NCBI RefSeq assembly: GCF_031846265.1 | Contig: NZ_JAVRIA010000002.1 | Coordinates: 186,001 to 250,000 of the forward strand | Direction: 5' to 3' | From: Microcosmobacter mediterraneus | Lineage (GTDB): Bacteria; Bacteroidota; Bacteroidia; Flavobacteriales; Flavobacteriaceae | DNA length: 64,000 nt | Part shown: in pieces, positions 1 through 7,886 of the stretch | Numbering within the stretch: the first letter of the stretch is position 1 | Layout: every line of letters begins with the position of its first letter | Notes under the pieces: generated by a model | Seen by the model: the letters and a program-made list of their open reading frames with translations, nothing else | What the model was told of the DNA's origin: nothing | The model's database searches: none | Made by a program: the position numbers and the translations under genes

Positions 1-557
1 TTAGGTGAGTAAGGCTGTATGGTATAACCTTTATATAATAAGTTTTTAGAATAAATCTGTTTTAGCAACCACCAAACACTTTCCATGTACTTTGGGTCAT
101 AGGTGATATATGGATCATCCATATCTACCCAATAACCCATTTTCTCAGTGAGATCATTCCAAACATCAGTATAACGCATTACTGCCTTACGACATGCTGC
201 GTTGTAATCTTCTACAGAAATGGTCTTACCAATATCTTCTTTAGTTATACCTAATTCTTTTTCAACACCTAGTTCTATGGGTAAACCATGAGTATCCCAA
301 CCAGCTTTCCGTTTTACTTGGTAGCCTTTCATAGTCTTGTATCTCGGAAAGATGTCTTTGATGGCACGTGCTAAAACATGATGCACACCTGGCAAACCGT
401 TAGCCGAAGGAGGCCCTTCGAAAAAGACATAAGGTTTAGCTCCTTCTCGTGTAGAAACACTTTTCTCAAAAATGTTGTTATCCTGCCAATAATTAAGAAT
501 TTCTTCTGCAACTATTGGCAAGTTAAGTCCTTTATATTCAGGAAACTTTTGGCTCAT
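1..557 (-). CDS. ileS: Isoleucyl-tRNA synthetase, N-terminal part (cut by window edge)
   Basis: This is the first 185 codons of a class I aminoacyl-tRNA synthetase that charges tRNA-Ile in the cytoplasm. The ATG is at 557-555 and the frame stays open to base 1, so the gene continues outside the window. Residues after the start read MSQKFPEYKGLNLP, followed by a FFEGPPSANGLPGVHH stretch, which holds the HIGH-type ATP-binding signature in the PPxANGxPGxHH form typical of IleRS. Later stretches such as KAGWDTHGLPIELGVEK are also characteristic of IleRS rather than ValRS or LeuRS. A TAnnTTTG box lies about 25 bases upstream of the ATG. radA lies upstream in the same direction, 205 bases away, so ileS probably has its own promoter. 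The C-terminal catalytic and editing regions cannot be seen. Confidence 0.93.
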   Translation of the reverse strand, partial: MSQKFPEYKGLNLPIVAEEILNYWQDNNIFEKSVSTREGAKPYVFFEGPPSANGLPGVHHVLARAIKDIFPRYKTMKGYQVKRKAGWDTHGLPIELGVEKELGITKEDIGKTISVEDYNAACRKAVMRYTDVWNDLTEKMGYWVDMDDPYITYDPKYMESVWWLLKQIYSKNLLYKGYTIQPYSP

Positions 558-582
558 ACGACACTCGTTTTAAACAAGAGTG

Positions 583-590
583 CAAAATTA
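583..590 (-). promoter_or_regulatory. Candidate -7 box for ileS
   Basis: On the minus strand this reads TAATTTTG followed by C, an exact match to the Bacteroidota TAnnTTTG -7 element, 25 bases before the ileS ATG. I do not see a clean TTTG -33 element at the expected 19-base spacing, so the call rests on one half of the promoter. Confidence 0.5.
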
Positions 591-762
591 GGAATTTTGA
601 TGAAAACTATTGAATATTAGTAGAAATAGATTAAAAAAATATAATCTTGAGAAGTAGAACTAAAATTAATAAAGATGCGAGACGTTTGGCGTTTTTCATA
701 AAGTTGAACCTTTATGTTTAAGACACCTTTTTTTGTGAAAAGTCACTACAAGTATCTAACTA

Positions 763-2127
763 CTAATGCGCAATAAACCTAACCAAATCCTCTATCTTGG
801 AAATCTTCTGGATTCTTATGGTTGCATTTTTTAAGGAAATGGTATTGTACTTGGATACAAAAATTGCTGAGTAGCCTAATTTTTCAGCTTCTAAAATACG
901 TTGCTCTACACGTTGAACTGGTCTTATCTCGCCTGATAACCCTACTTCTGCTGCAAAGCAAAAATCTTTTTGGAGCGCTTCGTCTTCATTAGAAGATAAA
1001 ATCGCTGCGATGACAGCTAAATCTATTGCTGGATCATCCACGTTTATTCCTCCTGTGATATTTAAAAACACATCTTTTGCACCTAAACGAAAACCAGCGC
1101 GTTTCTCTAAAACTGCTAATAGCATGTTTAATCGTTTGGCGTTAAATCCTGTGGCACTGCGTTGTGGAGTTCCGTAAACTGCAGTACTCACCAACGCCTG
1201 AACTTCTATAAGTAAAGGACGCATACCTTCTAAAGTTACTGCTACTGCATTTCCACTTAATTCGTCATCTTTTTTAGAAATTAGAACCTCACTTGGATTT
1301 GTAACTTCTCTAAGTCCTGAGCCTTGCATTTCGTAAATGCCAAGCTCATTTGTAGATCCGAATCTATTTTTATTAGCTCTTAAGATTCTAAATACATGAT
1401 TGCGATCGCCTTCAAACTGAAGTACAGTATCTACCATATGCTCTAAAATTTTTGGACCTGCAATGTGTCCATCTTTAGTAATATGACCAATTAATAGTAC
1501 TGGAGTAGATGTTTCTTTAGCAAATTTTATAAGCTCTGTAGTACACTCTTTAATCTGAGAAATACTTCCGGCTGACGACTCTATATAATCGCTATGTAAG
1601 GTTTGGATAGAGTCTACCACAACGATATCTGGTTCAGTAGCCTCAATTTGTTTGAAGATATTCTGTGTTTTTGTCTCAGTAAGAATATAACAATTACTGT
1701 TATCTGGATTAATGCGCTCTGCACGCATCTTAATTTGTTTCTGGCTTTCTTCTCCAGAAATATAGAGTGTCTTATAAGGTAACTTTAATGCTATTTGAAG
1801 CAGTAGCGTACTTTTACCTATACCTGGTTCTCCTCCTAAAAGCGTTAAAGATCCTGGTACTATTCCGCCTCCTAAAACCCGATTGAACTCACTATCGTTA
1901 GTTTGTAGTCTCGTTTCCTGGGTTGAATCTATTTCATTAATTAGTAAAGGTTTAGAAAGACGCTTATTTGTAACTGAAGTCGACATTTTCCAATCACTTT
2001 TATCCGCTTTCTGTACAACTTCTTCTACAATAGTATTCCATGCTTTACAAGCAGTACATTGACCTTGCCATTTAGCATATTGGCTGCCACAATTCTGGCA
2101 GAAAAATGTTGTTTTTACTTTAGCCAT
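763..2127 (-). CDS. radA: DNA repair protein RadA (Sms)
   Basis: RadA is a RecA-like hexameric helicase that promotes branch migration during homologous recombination. The 454-residue product has the expected full length and all family landmarks: an N-terminal zinc finger with Cys10, Cys13, Cys24 and Cys27; a Walker A motif GGEPGIGKST at residues 98-107; a Walker B strand ending VVVDS near 168-173; the RadA-specific KNRFG motif at 253-257; and a C-terminal Lon-protease-like domain containing GGINVDDPAIDLAV. The ATG is immediately followed by MAKVKTTFFC, the usual RadA start. It stands between ileS (downstream) and the esterase-like pair (upstream), all on the minus strand. A sequence resembling the -7 consensus with one mismatch lies in the 195-base gap upstream. 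Nothing about the gene looks abnormal. Confidence 0.97.
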   Translation of the reverse strand: MAKVKTTFFCQNCGSQYAKWQGQCTACKAWNTIVEEVVQKADKSDWKMSTSVTNKRLSKPLLINEIDSTQETRLQTNDSEFNRVLGGGIVPGSLTLLGGEPGIGKSTLLLQIALKLPYKTLYISGEESQKQIKMRAERINPDNSNCYILTETKTQNIFKQIEATEPDIVVVDSIQTLHSDYIESSAGSISQIKECTTELIKFAKETSTPVLLIGHITKDGHIAGPKILEHMVDTVLQFEGDRNHVFRILRANKNRFGSTNELGIYEMQGSGLREVTNPSEVLISKKDDELSGNAVAVTLEGMRPLLIEVQALVSTAVYGTPQRSATGFNAKRLNMLLAVLEKRAGFRLGAKDVFLNITGGINVDDPAIDLAVIAAILSSNEDEALQKDFCFAAEVGLSGEIRPVQRVEQRILEAEKLGYSAIFVSKYNTISLKNATIRIQKISKIEDLVRFIAH

Positions 2128-2322
2128 TAATTAGTTATCTGAAGTAGTGAAAACTAAATATTAAGTGGCTAAAGTACTATTTTTTAATGGATATCCTTAA
2201 ACCAATGAAGTAACATTAACGTCTTAAATGCAGCTAATTTATATGGCTTATTATCTGCCAACATTTGCCTTGTTTTTTTATAGAGAGCTTCAAAGAAGTA
2301 ATCCGTGGATGGTATATTTATT

Positions 2323-3501
2323 TTAGTTCTCTTCATCATCTTCTTCATTTTCATCGTCTGTATCAACGATAGTTAATTCGTCTATCTTTGAGAAAATAAA
2401 CTCTCTGTTAACATGACTGACATCATTTAAAGTTAAGGCAGATTCGTAGAGTTTTTTTGCCTTTTTATTTTTACCACTTTTCTCTGCATACTGAGCCAAA
2501 TAGTATGTGCCAAGTAAGGATTCTGGATTTTGCTTTTTTGCAAGTTTACCTAAACCTCTAAAGGTCTCAATATCTTCTCGTTCCTCAGCTATTTTAGCAA
2601 TTTTTTCAAATTCTTCTTCTGGTATTGGTTTTTCAATTCCGAATAACTCATCTAAGCGTTCATAACGCTCAGCCAAGTATACATCTAAAGTCCCTTCATA
2701 TGGAATAACCTTTTCAATAATTTCTTTTTCTCTAAGTGGTTTATATAAATCGAATATTTTATCAAAGGCTCTAGATATGGCACTTGACACTAAGGTATAA
2801 TGAGTATCATTATTAAAATCGTCAAAATAATATGTAACCTTTTTATTGTCTAAATTTTTTAAGGAAAGATGGGCTTCTAACACCATATCTCTTATCTGAG
2901 GAATATCGTTATCACTCGTTGCCATGTAATAGAAAAAATCGTTTTCCATCCATTGTAACCTATTAATAATATTCTTTTGCATATTGCCTACAAAATCTGG
3001 GCTTAAATTAACGTAAGCTTGAAATAAAGGAAGCTCTTTTAACGCAAAAGCATTAATAAAATTTCCCATTTTATTATGCCCAACTGCTACTCTAAATTTG
3101 CTGGTATTATATTTACTATCTATGTAAGGCAACAACTCTTTACCTATAAACTCATAAAAATTTGCACCAGATTCTACTGGTAATCCTGTAGCTTCGTCTA
3201 CATAACTATCGTAAAACCTTTCGTTTCCTTGCATAATACCAACTACAATTGATCCAGGCATATCATCAAAATAGGTTTGAAATTCGACTTGACCAACCAC
3301 TGGTTCAAATAAATAATCACCATCAAATACGATAATTACAGGATGCTTTAGTAATGCATTTTCATCATAATTTTTGGGCAGCTTAACTTTAAGTTCTCTT
3401 GTCTGATTTAGTTGGTACGAGAAGAGTTCATCGTAACTTACCTGAGCCGAAATTTGCAAACATAGACTCATGGTAAAAAGCAATATTAATGCTTTTTTCA
3501 T
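2323..3501 (-). CDS. Secreted alpha/beta-hydrolase-fold protein with nucleophile Ser replaced by Asn, C-terminal TPR-like region
   Basis: A 392-residue protein of the putative esterase family (PF00756 type: esterase D, enterochelin esterase). It has a signal peptide ending near SAQ (residues 1-20), a central IIVFDGDYLFEP strand at 55-67, and an elbow reading GHNKMG at 141-146 where active relatives have GHSxGG. The nucleophile position is therefore Asn143. The catalytic-type histidine is kept (THYTLV, His234). Residues from about 290 onward are helical and TPR-like (LGTYYLAQYAEKSGK), and the tail is strongly acidic (DDENEEDDEEN). It is a tandem paralogue of the next gene upstream, 78 bases away; the key positions 143 and 234 coincide in both. 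By inference it is a non-catalytic or altered periplasmic binding protein. The fold assignment is secure; the function is not. Confidence 0.85.
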   Translation of the reverse strand: MKKALILLFTMSLCLQISAQVSYDELFSYQLNQTRELKVKLPKNYDENALLKHPVIIVFDGDYLFEPVVGQVEFQTYFDDMPGSIVVGIMQGNERFYDSYVDEATGLPVESGANFYEFIGKELLPYIDSKYNTSKFRVAVGHNKMGNFINAFALKELPLFQAYVNLSPDFVGNMQKNIINRLQWMENDFFYYMATSDNDIPQIRDMVLEAHLSLKNLDNKKVTYYFDDFNNDTHYTLVSSAISRAFDKIFDLYKPLREKEIIEKVIPYEGTLDVYLAERYERLDELFGIEKPIPEEEFEKIAKIAEEREDIETFRGLGKLAKKQNPESLLGTYYLAQYAEKSGKNKKAKKLYESALTLNDVSHVNREFIFSKIDELTIVDTDDENEEDDEEN

Positions 3502-3579
3502 TATAAGTAGGTTTAGAGTTGGGTTAGTAAAGATACTAATTAAACGATAATAAGTAAATTTTTTCGATGAAATGCACGT

Positions 3580-4728
3580 TTAATTTTTAAGCTCTTCTTC
3601 TAAGTCGTACATTTTATCTAAAAGTAAATCTTTATCAACAAACTGAGAAGGCTCTAAAAGCAAACCTGCTTGGTATCGTCGTAATGCTTTTTTGAGATTG
3701 CCTGCCATCTCATGATACATACCTGAATAGTAAGTGCTTAACATAGAATCTGAATACTCCCTTTCTGCTAACTTAGCAATATTCTGCATAGAATCTAGGT
3801 TATCTTTTTTCTTTGAAGCTGCTGCAATAGCCCTAATGTCGTTCTCCACAACTTGTTTTTCAAAACCATAGAAGGTTTTAATATCATCGTACTTTTTCAT
3901 TAGGTATTCGTAAGGAGAGCCTTCATATGTAAGTACTTTTTCATCATATTCTTTTCTGCTTATTGGTCTGTATAAATAGAATATATCATTTAATGCTTTG
4001 GGTATACCTCTTCCTACTAAAGAATAGTGACTTGCATCTGAAAAATCATCGAACTTATAACGTAGTTTCTCATTATCTATGCCTTTTAGATTATTGTCTA
4101 GTTCTAAAATGTCTTGCCTTAATTGCTTTATATCTCCATCACTAGTTGCTACATAATAAAATGTTTGTTGTGTAATAGAAGTAAATTTTTCTTGTAATCT
4201 GCTTGCCATCTCTGGAGCTAAATCTGGACTTAAAGAAATGTATGCTTTAAATAAGGGTTCGTTTTTAAACAAAAAATAATTTATGAAATTAGCACCTAGA
4301 TCGTGGCCTACAATTATTCTAAAATTAGACGTATTGTAATTTACTTTCATGTAAGGTAAAATCTCTTGACCAATAAACTCATAAAAATCTGCACCGTCTT
4401 GCGTTGGGAAAAAACTATACTCATCATAAAGAAAATCTAAATCTCTACTCTTACTTTGCTTAATACCAACGATAACACAATCTGGAATATCTTCCCAATA
4501 AGCCTGATAATCAATATTACCAGAAACAGGCTCAAACATATAATCACCATCTAAAACGACTACTAATGGGTAACCATACTTATATTCTTTATCAAAATTA
4601 CGTGGTAACTGAATTTTAAGTTTACGTGTTTCTCCTAATCTTTCAGATTCAAAATCCTCGTAAATAGCTTGAGCTAAGGAAGAAGAAGTTGTGATAAGTG
4701 TTAGCGCGATGATAAAGGCCTTTTTCAT
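3580..4728 (-). CDS. Secreted alpha/beta-hydrolase-fold protein with nucleophile Ser replaced by Asp, C-terminal TPR-like region
   Basis: A 382-residue paralogue of the neighbouring 392-residue protein, with the same architecture: a signal peptide ending at about residue 20 (SSSLAQ), a VVVLDGDYMFEP strand at 56-67, an elbow GHDLGA at 141-146, a His in SHYSLV at 234, and a helical C-terminal region (YYSGMYHEMAGNLKKALRRY). The elbow position normally occupied by Ser is Asp143. Asp is the nucleophile in haloalkane-dehalogenase-type hydrolases, but those belong to a different subfamily, so that parallel is only suggestive. The gene follows the YbhN-like membrane protein by 35 bases and may be the tail of the panC-panD transcription unit. 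Its DNA composition matches its neighbours, so recent transfer is not suggested. Confidence 0.85.
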   Translation of the reverse strand: MKKAFIIALTLITTSSSLAQAIYEDFESERLGETRKLKIQLPRNFDKEYKYGYPLVVVLDGDYMFEPVSGNIDYQAYWEDIPDCVIVGIKQSKSRDLDFLYDEYSFFPTQDGADFYEFIGQEILPYMKVNYNTSNFRIIVGHDLGANFINYFLFKNEPLFKAYISLSPDLAPEMASRLQEKFTSITQQTFYYVATSDGDIKQLRQDILELDNNLKGIDNEKLRYKFDDFSDASHYSLVGRGIPKALNDIFYLYRPISRKEYDEKVLTYEGSPYEYLMKKYDDIKTFYGFEKQVVENDIRAIAAASKKKDNLDSMQNIAKLAEREYSDSMLSTYYSGMYHEMAGNLKKALRRYQAGLLLEPSQFVDKDLLLDKMYDLEEELKN

Positions 4729-4763
4729 TGATATAGAATTGATTGCAGTGGCAATTTATAAAA

Positions 4764-5729
4764 TTATTCGGAGGCTACATTAGCCTTTCTATTATAAATA
4801 GGTAAATACAGTAATGATAAACCACCTAAAATAATGGTCATTAAGGTTTGAGAACCCCAGAGTACCCAGCCAAATGCAAAACTTGGATCTTCTGCTATAC
4901 CAAAAATTGAAAATGCAGCATATACTGCTGCTGGATAAGCGCCTGTTCCACCATTAGTGGCTGCAATGCTAAAACTCGCTGATATAAAACCTATAAGGAC
5001 AGCTGCTATAGGAATACCTTTTAGACTCTCAAACGCAAAGGTAGTTGTGTAAAACATTAATACATATAATCCCCAAATAAATAGTGTATGAGCTATAAAA
5101 GGCCACTTCTTTTTCATTTTAAGAATACTTACAGCACCTTCTAATAAGCCTTTTATAAAATCGTTTATTTTTTTTGCTATACCAGATTCGCTTTTTCTAA
5201 AAACAAAAAACAGGATAATTAACATTAAGGTAACTCCGCCAAATATGATAAGTGTGTTAATACTGAATTTCTTTTGAAAAAATTCAATAATAAAATCAAA
5301 TTGTAAGATTAATGTTATGCTAATAATCCCAAGCATTACAATTAAATCTGCAATGCGTTCTGCTACGATAGTACCAAAACCTTTCTCAAAAGGCACACCT
5401 TCATAATTTGTTAAAATTGTTGCTCTAGCTACTTCTCCAGATCTTGGTATACCATAATTAATGAGATACGTAGCAAATACTGCCATCATGCTATTTTTGA
5501 ACTTTACATTATAGCCTAAAGGTTCTAACATAAATAACCATCTATATGCTCTAGATATATGACTAATTGTTAAGCAAACTACACTAAGTAAAATCCATTT
5601 TAGATCTGCTTGTTTAGCCTCAGCAATTATTTTATCTAAGGGTACTTTGTTAAGAGAATACCATACTAATCCAACACTAATTAGAATAGGAATTAGAATG
5701 GTTAGTATTTTTTTTTGCTTGGGTGTCAA
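4764..5729 (-). CDS. YbhN/MprF-type multi-pass membrane protein (lysylphosphatidylglycerol synthase TM region family)
   Basis: A 321-residue inner-membrane protein of the family PF03706 (flippase-like TM region of lysylphosphatidylglycerol synthase, YbhN). About eight hydrophobic segments are visible. The family signatures are present: IPRSGEVARATIL at about residues 94-106 and VAERIADL at 122-129, followed later by FSIAATNGGTGAYPAAV. It lacks the soluble aminoacyl-transferase domain of full MprF, so it should be read as the flippase-like part alone; a lipid substrate is likely but unknown. It starts 3 bases after the panD stop, so it is cotranscribed with panC-panD. The link to pantothenate synthesis is positional only. 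Confidence 0.85.
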   Translation of the reverse strand: MTPKQKKILTILIPILISVGLVWYSLNKVPLDKIIAEAKQADLKWILLSVVCLTISHISRAYRWLFMLEPLGYNVKFKNSMMAVFATYLINYGIPRSGEVARATILTNYEGVPFEKGFGTIVAERIADLIVMLGIISITLILQFDFIIEFFQKKFSINTLIIFGGVTLMLIILFFVFRKSESGIAKKINDFIKGLLEGAVSILKMKKKWPFIAHTLFIWGLYVLMFYTTTFAFESLKGIPIAAVLIGFISASFSIAATNGGTGAYPAAVYAAFSIFGIAEDPSFAFGWVLWGSQTLMTIILGGLSLLYLPIYNRKANVASE

Positions 5730-5732
5730 AGT

Positions 5733-6083
5733 TTAGTTTAGAAGATTATTTTCTTCATTAGGGAAGACTAGTGATGGCTTAAAAACCTTAGCGTCTTCAA
5801 TATCCATAAACGCATAAGTGATTAAAATTAGTGTGTCTCCAACCGCTACTTTCCTAGCAGCTGCTCCGTTTAAAGTAATCTCACCAGAATTTCTTGGACC
5901 TGGAATACAATAGGTCTCCAATCGTTCACCGTTATTATTATTAACGATTTGAACTTTCTCACCTTGTATTATATTAGCTGCATCCATTAGATCTTCATCA
6001 ATGGTTATACTACCTATATAATTGAGATCTGCACCTGTAACTTTTACGCGATGGATTTTAGATTTTACAACTTGAATTTGCAT
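5733..6083 (-). CDS. panD: Aspartate 1-decarboxylase (pyruvoyl-dependent), proenzyme
   Basis: PanD converts L-aspartate to beta-alanine, the amine half of pantothenate. The 116-residue proenzyme is of normal length. The self-processing site Gly24-Ser25 lies in NYIGSITID, exactly at the position known for E. coli PanD; cleavage there generates the pyruvoyl group on Ser25. Other family residues follow (NNNNGERLETYCIPGPRNSG and TLILITYAFM). The gene sits 13 bases downstream of panC and 3 bases upstream of the YbhN-like gene, forming a minus-strand operon panC-panD-ybhN-like. panB is not in this window. Confidence 0.97.
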   Translation of the reverse strand: MQIQVVKSKIHRVKVTGADLNYIGSITIDEDLMDAANIIQGEKVQIVNNNNGERLETYCIPGPRNSGEITLNGAAARKVAVGDTLILITYAFMDIEDAKVFKPSLVFPNEENNLLN

Positions 6084-6096
6084 GAGGCAAAGGTAA

Positions 6097-6948
6097 TTAT
6101 TTTAGAGCGATGTTATCTATTAGTCGAATATCATCTGCAAATACTGCGATAAATGCTCTGTATTTTTTTGTGTTAGATCTTCGTTTTATAGGCTTTAAGG
6201 TTTTCTCATCTGCAATAGTAAAATACTCTAATTCTAATAGACCATGATTTGCAAACTGATTTATTACCCATTCCGTAACCTTATTAGCACTTTTTGTGCC
6301 AAACTTCTGCTTGGCAGACTTTAATGTTTTGTAAATAAATGGTGCTGCATTTCTATACTCTGGCTTAAGGCGTTCATTACGAGAACTCATGGCTAAACCA
6401 TCTACTTCTCTATGGATTTTACAACCAACTATTTTTACAGGAATATTATGTTTTTCTGCTAACTTTTTAATGATCATTAATTGCTGAAAGTCTTTCTCAC
6501 CAAAATACGCTGATTCTGGTTCTACAATGTCTAACAAGCGTTTAACAATTGTGCCAACACCATCAAAGTGACCAGCTCTAAATTTCCCTTCCATTTCATG
6601 TTCTAAACCATCATAACTAAAGGACTCAGAAATAACTAAATCACTGTATATATCCTCTACTGTTGGAGCATAAACAACAATTTTATCTTTAGATAGTGTT
6701 TTAAGTAATGTAACATCTCTTTCTAAAGTTCTTGGGTAGTTTTTTAGGTCTTCAGCATTATTAAACTGAGTTGGATTAACAAAAATGCTAACCACTACAA
6801 GCGCGTTTTGAGATAGTCCTTTTTCAATTAGAGATAGATGACCTTCATGCAAAGCACCCATTGTAGGTACAAAACCAACGGTTTCAGAATCACTTCTGCT
6901 AGTGCCTAAATAGGCTCTAAGATCTTTTTTGTTGTAAAATATTTTCAT
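6097..6948 (-). CDS. panC: Pantothenate synthetase (pantoate-beta-alanine ligase)
   Basis: PanC joins pantoate and beta-alanine using ATP to make pantothenate. I place the start at the ATG at 6948-6946 (MKIFYNKKDLRAYL), giving 283 residues, the usual family length. A longer frame to 7002 adds 18 residues unlike PanC and would begin upstream of the promoter box at 6972-6980, so it is unlikely. Motifs in order are VPTMGALHEGH (ATP-binding HxGH, residues about 27-37), FVNPTQF (56-62), YFGEKDFQQL, and GLAMSSRNERL (KMSKS-like). It is the first gene of the panC-panD operon and is divergent from the glycogen-synthase-like gene. Confidence 0.96.
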   Translation of the reverse strand: MKIFYNKKDLRAYLGTSRSDSETVGFVPTMGALHEGHLSLIEKGLSQNALVVVSIFVNPTQFNNAEDLKNYPRTLERDVTLLKTLSKDKIVVYAPTVEDIYSDLVISESFSYDGLEHEMEGKFRAGHFDGVGTIVKRLLDIVEPESAYFGEKDFQQLMIIKKLAEKHNIPVKIVGCKIHREVDGLAMSSRNERLKPEYRNAAPFIYKTLKSAKQKFGTKSANKVTEWVINQFANHGLLELEYFTIADEKTLKPIKRRSNTKKYRAFIAVFADDIRLIDNIALK

Positions 6949-6971
6949 TGCTAACAAAAAATTAACAGCCT

Positions 6972-6980
6972 GCAAACTTA
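6972..6980 (-). promoter_or_regulatory. Candidate -7 box for the panC-panD operon
   Basis: The minus strand reads TAAGTTTGC, an exact TAnnTTTG match, 24 bases before the panC ATG chosen here. It excludes the longer in-frame panC start. No convincing -33 element is visible. Confidence 0.5.
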
Positions 6981-7011
6981 ATATTTTCAAGGCAATCTGC
7001 ATAAAAATTCG

Positions 7012-7020
7012 TAATTTTGC
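7012..7020 (+). promoter_or_regulatory. Candidate -7 box for the GT5-like/DUF4270/glmS operon
   Basis: TAATTTTGC on the plus strand is an exact TAnnTTTG match lying 35 bases before the ATG at 7055. Together with the oppositely oriented box at 6972-6980 it makes this 106-base gap a divergent promoter region. Confidence 0.55.
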
Positions 7021-7054
7021 ATGTTTTATTACAAACTTTTCAAAGTTAAACTAT

Positions 7055-7864
7055 ATGAAGGATAAGCGAATATTATATGTGTCGTCGGAAGTTGTACCCT
7101 ATTTACCAGAGACTGAGATTTCATCCATGTCTTTTGAAGCGCCAAGAATGGTAAACAAACAAGGCGGACAGATACGAATATTTATGCCGCGTTTTGGTAA
7201 CATTAATGAGCGCCGTCATCAACTACACGAAGTGATTAGACTCTCTGGTATAAATCTTGTTATTAATGATTTAGATATGCCATTAATAATAAAGGTTGCT
7301 TCCATTCCTAAAGAACGTATTCAGGTTTACTTTATAGATAACGAAGAGTATTTTAAAAGAAAAGCAACATTAACTGATGAAGACGGAAAGCTCTTTTCAG
7401 ATAATGACGAACGTGCTATATTCTTTGCAAAAGGTGTAATTGAAACAGTTAAAAAATTAAATTGGGCTCCAGATATCATTCATGTTAATGGTTGGCTAGC
7501 TTCTTTACTTCCTGTTTATCTTAAAGAGTACTATAAAGACGAGCCTTTATTCTCTGAAAGTAAAATTGTGACCTCTATATACAATCAAAGTTTCGATGGT
7601 ACGTTAGATAAGACCATGATAGATAAAGTTCGTTTTGATAATATTGAAGAGAGTGCAATTGAAATTTTAAAAACACCAAACTTCAATAACTTAATGAAAA
7701 TTGCCATAGATTATTCGGATGCTCTAATTGAAGGGTCAAATAATTTACCTGATGATTTAAAACATTATTTAGAAGAGTCTGGCAAGCCTGTGCTAGAGTA
7801 CCATTCTCCAGAAGAATTTATTGAACCCTATACAGAATTCTATCAAAATAAAGTGTTAAGCTAA
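7055..7864 (+). CDS. Half-length glycogen/starch synthase (GT5 N-terminal domain only)
   Basis: The 269 residues correspond to the N-terminal Rossmann domain of GT5 glycogen synthases (PF08323). The protein starts KRILYVSSEVVPYLP and contains FEAPRMVNKQGGQIRIFMPRFG (about 28-49) and DIIHVNGWLASLLPVYL (about 140-156). Full GT5 enzymes are about 480 residues and carry a second, GT1-type domain with the ADP-glucose site; that half is absent. Two normally conserved motifs are altered: the KTGG loop is not recognisable, and the usual HxHDW reads HVNGW. It is therefore probably not a standalone synthase. Such short proteins are usually annotated as glycogen synthase in flavobacteria and often sit beside panC. 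It is followed 22 bases later by a DUF4270 lipoprotein gene. Confidence 0.8.
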   Translation: MKDKRILYVSSEVVPYLPETEISSMSFEAPRMVNKQGGQIRIFMPRFGNINERRHQLHEVIRLSGINLVINDLDMPLIIKVASIPKERIQVYFIDNEEYFKRKATLTDEDGKLFSDNDERAIFFAKGVIETVKKLNWAPDIIHVNGWLASLLPVYLKEYYKDEPLFSESKIVTSIYNQSFDGTLDKTMIDKVRFDNIEESAIEILKTPNFNNLMKIAIDYSDALIEGSNNLPDDLKHYLEESGKPVLEYHSPEEFIEPYTEFYQNKVLS

Positions 7865-7886
7865 ACTGCGATAAAATTATATTACC

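Noticed and set aside
378..620. 80-residue plus-strand frame
   Set aside because: It is antisense to ileS, whose N-terminal signature is unmistakable, and has no recognisable features.
6949..7002. Longer panC start giving 301 residues
   Set aside because: The extra 18 residues are not PanC-like and the longer start lies upstream of the promoter box at 6972-6980; the ATG at 6948 gives the usual 283 residues.
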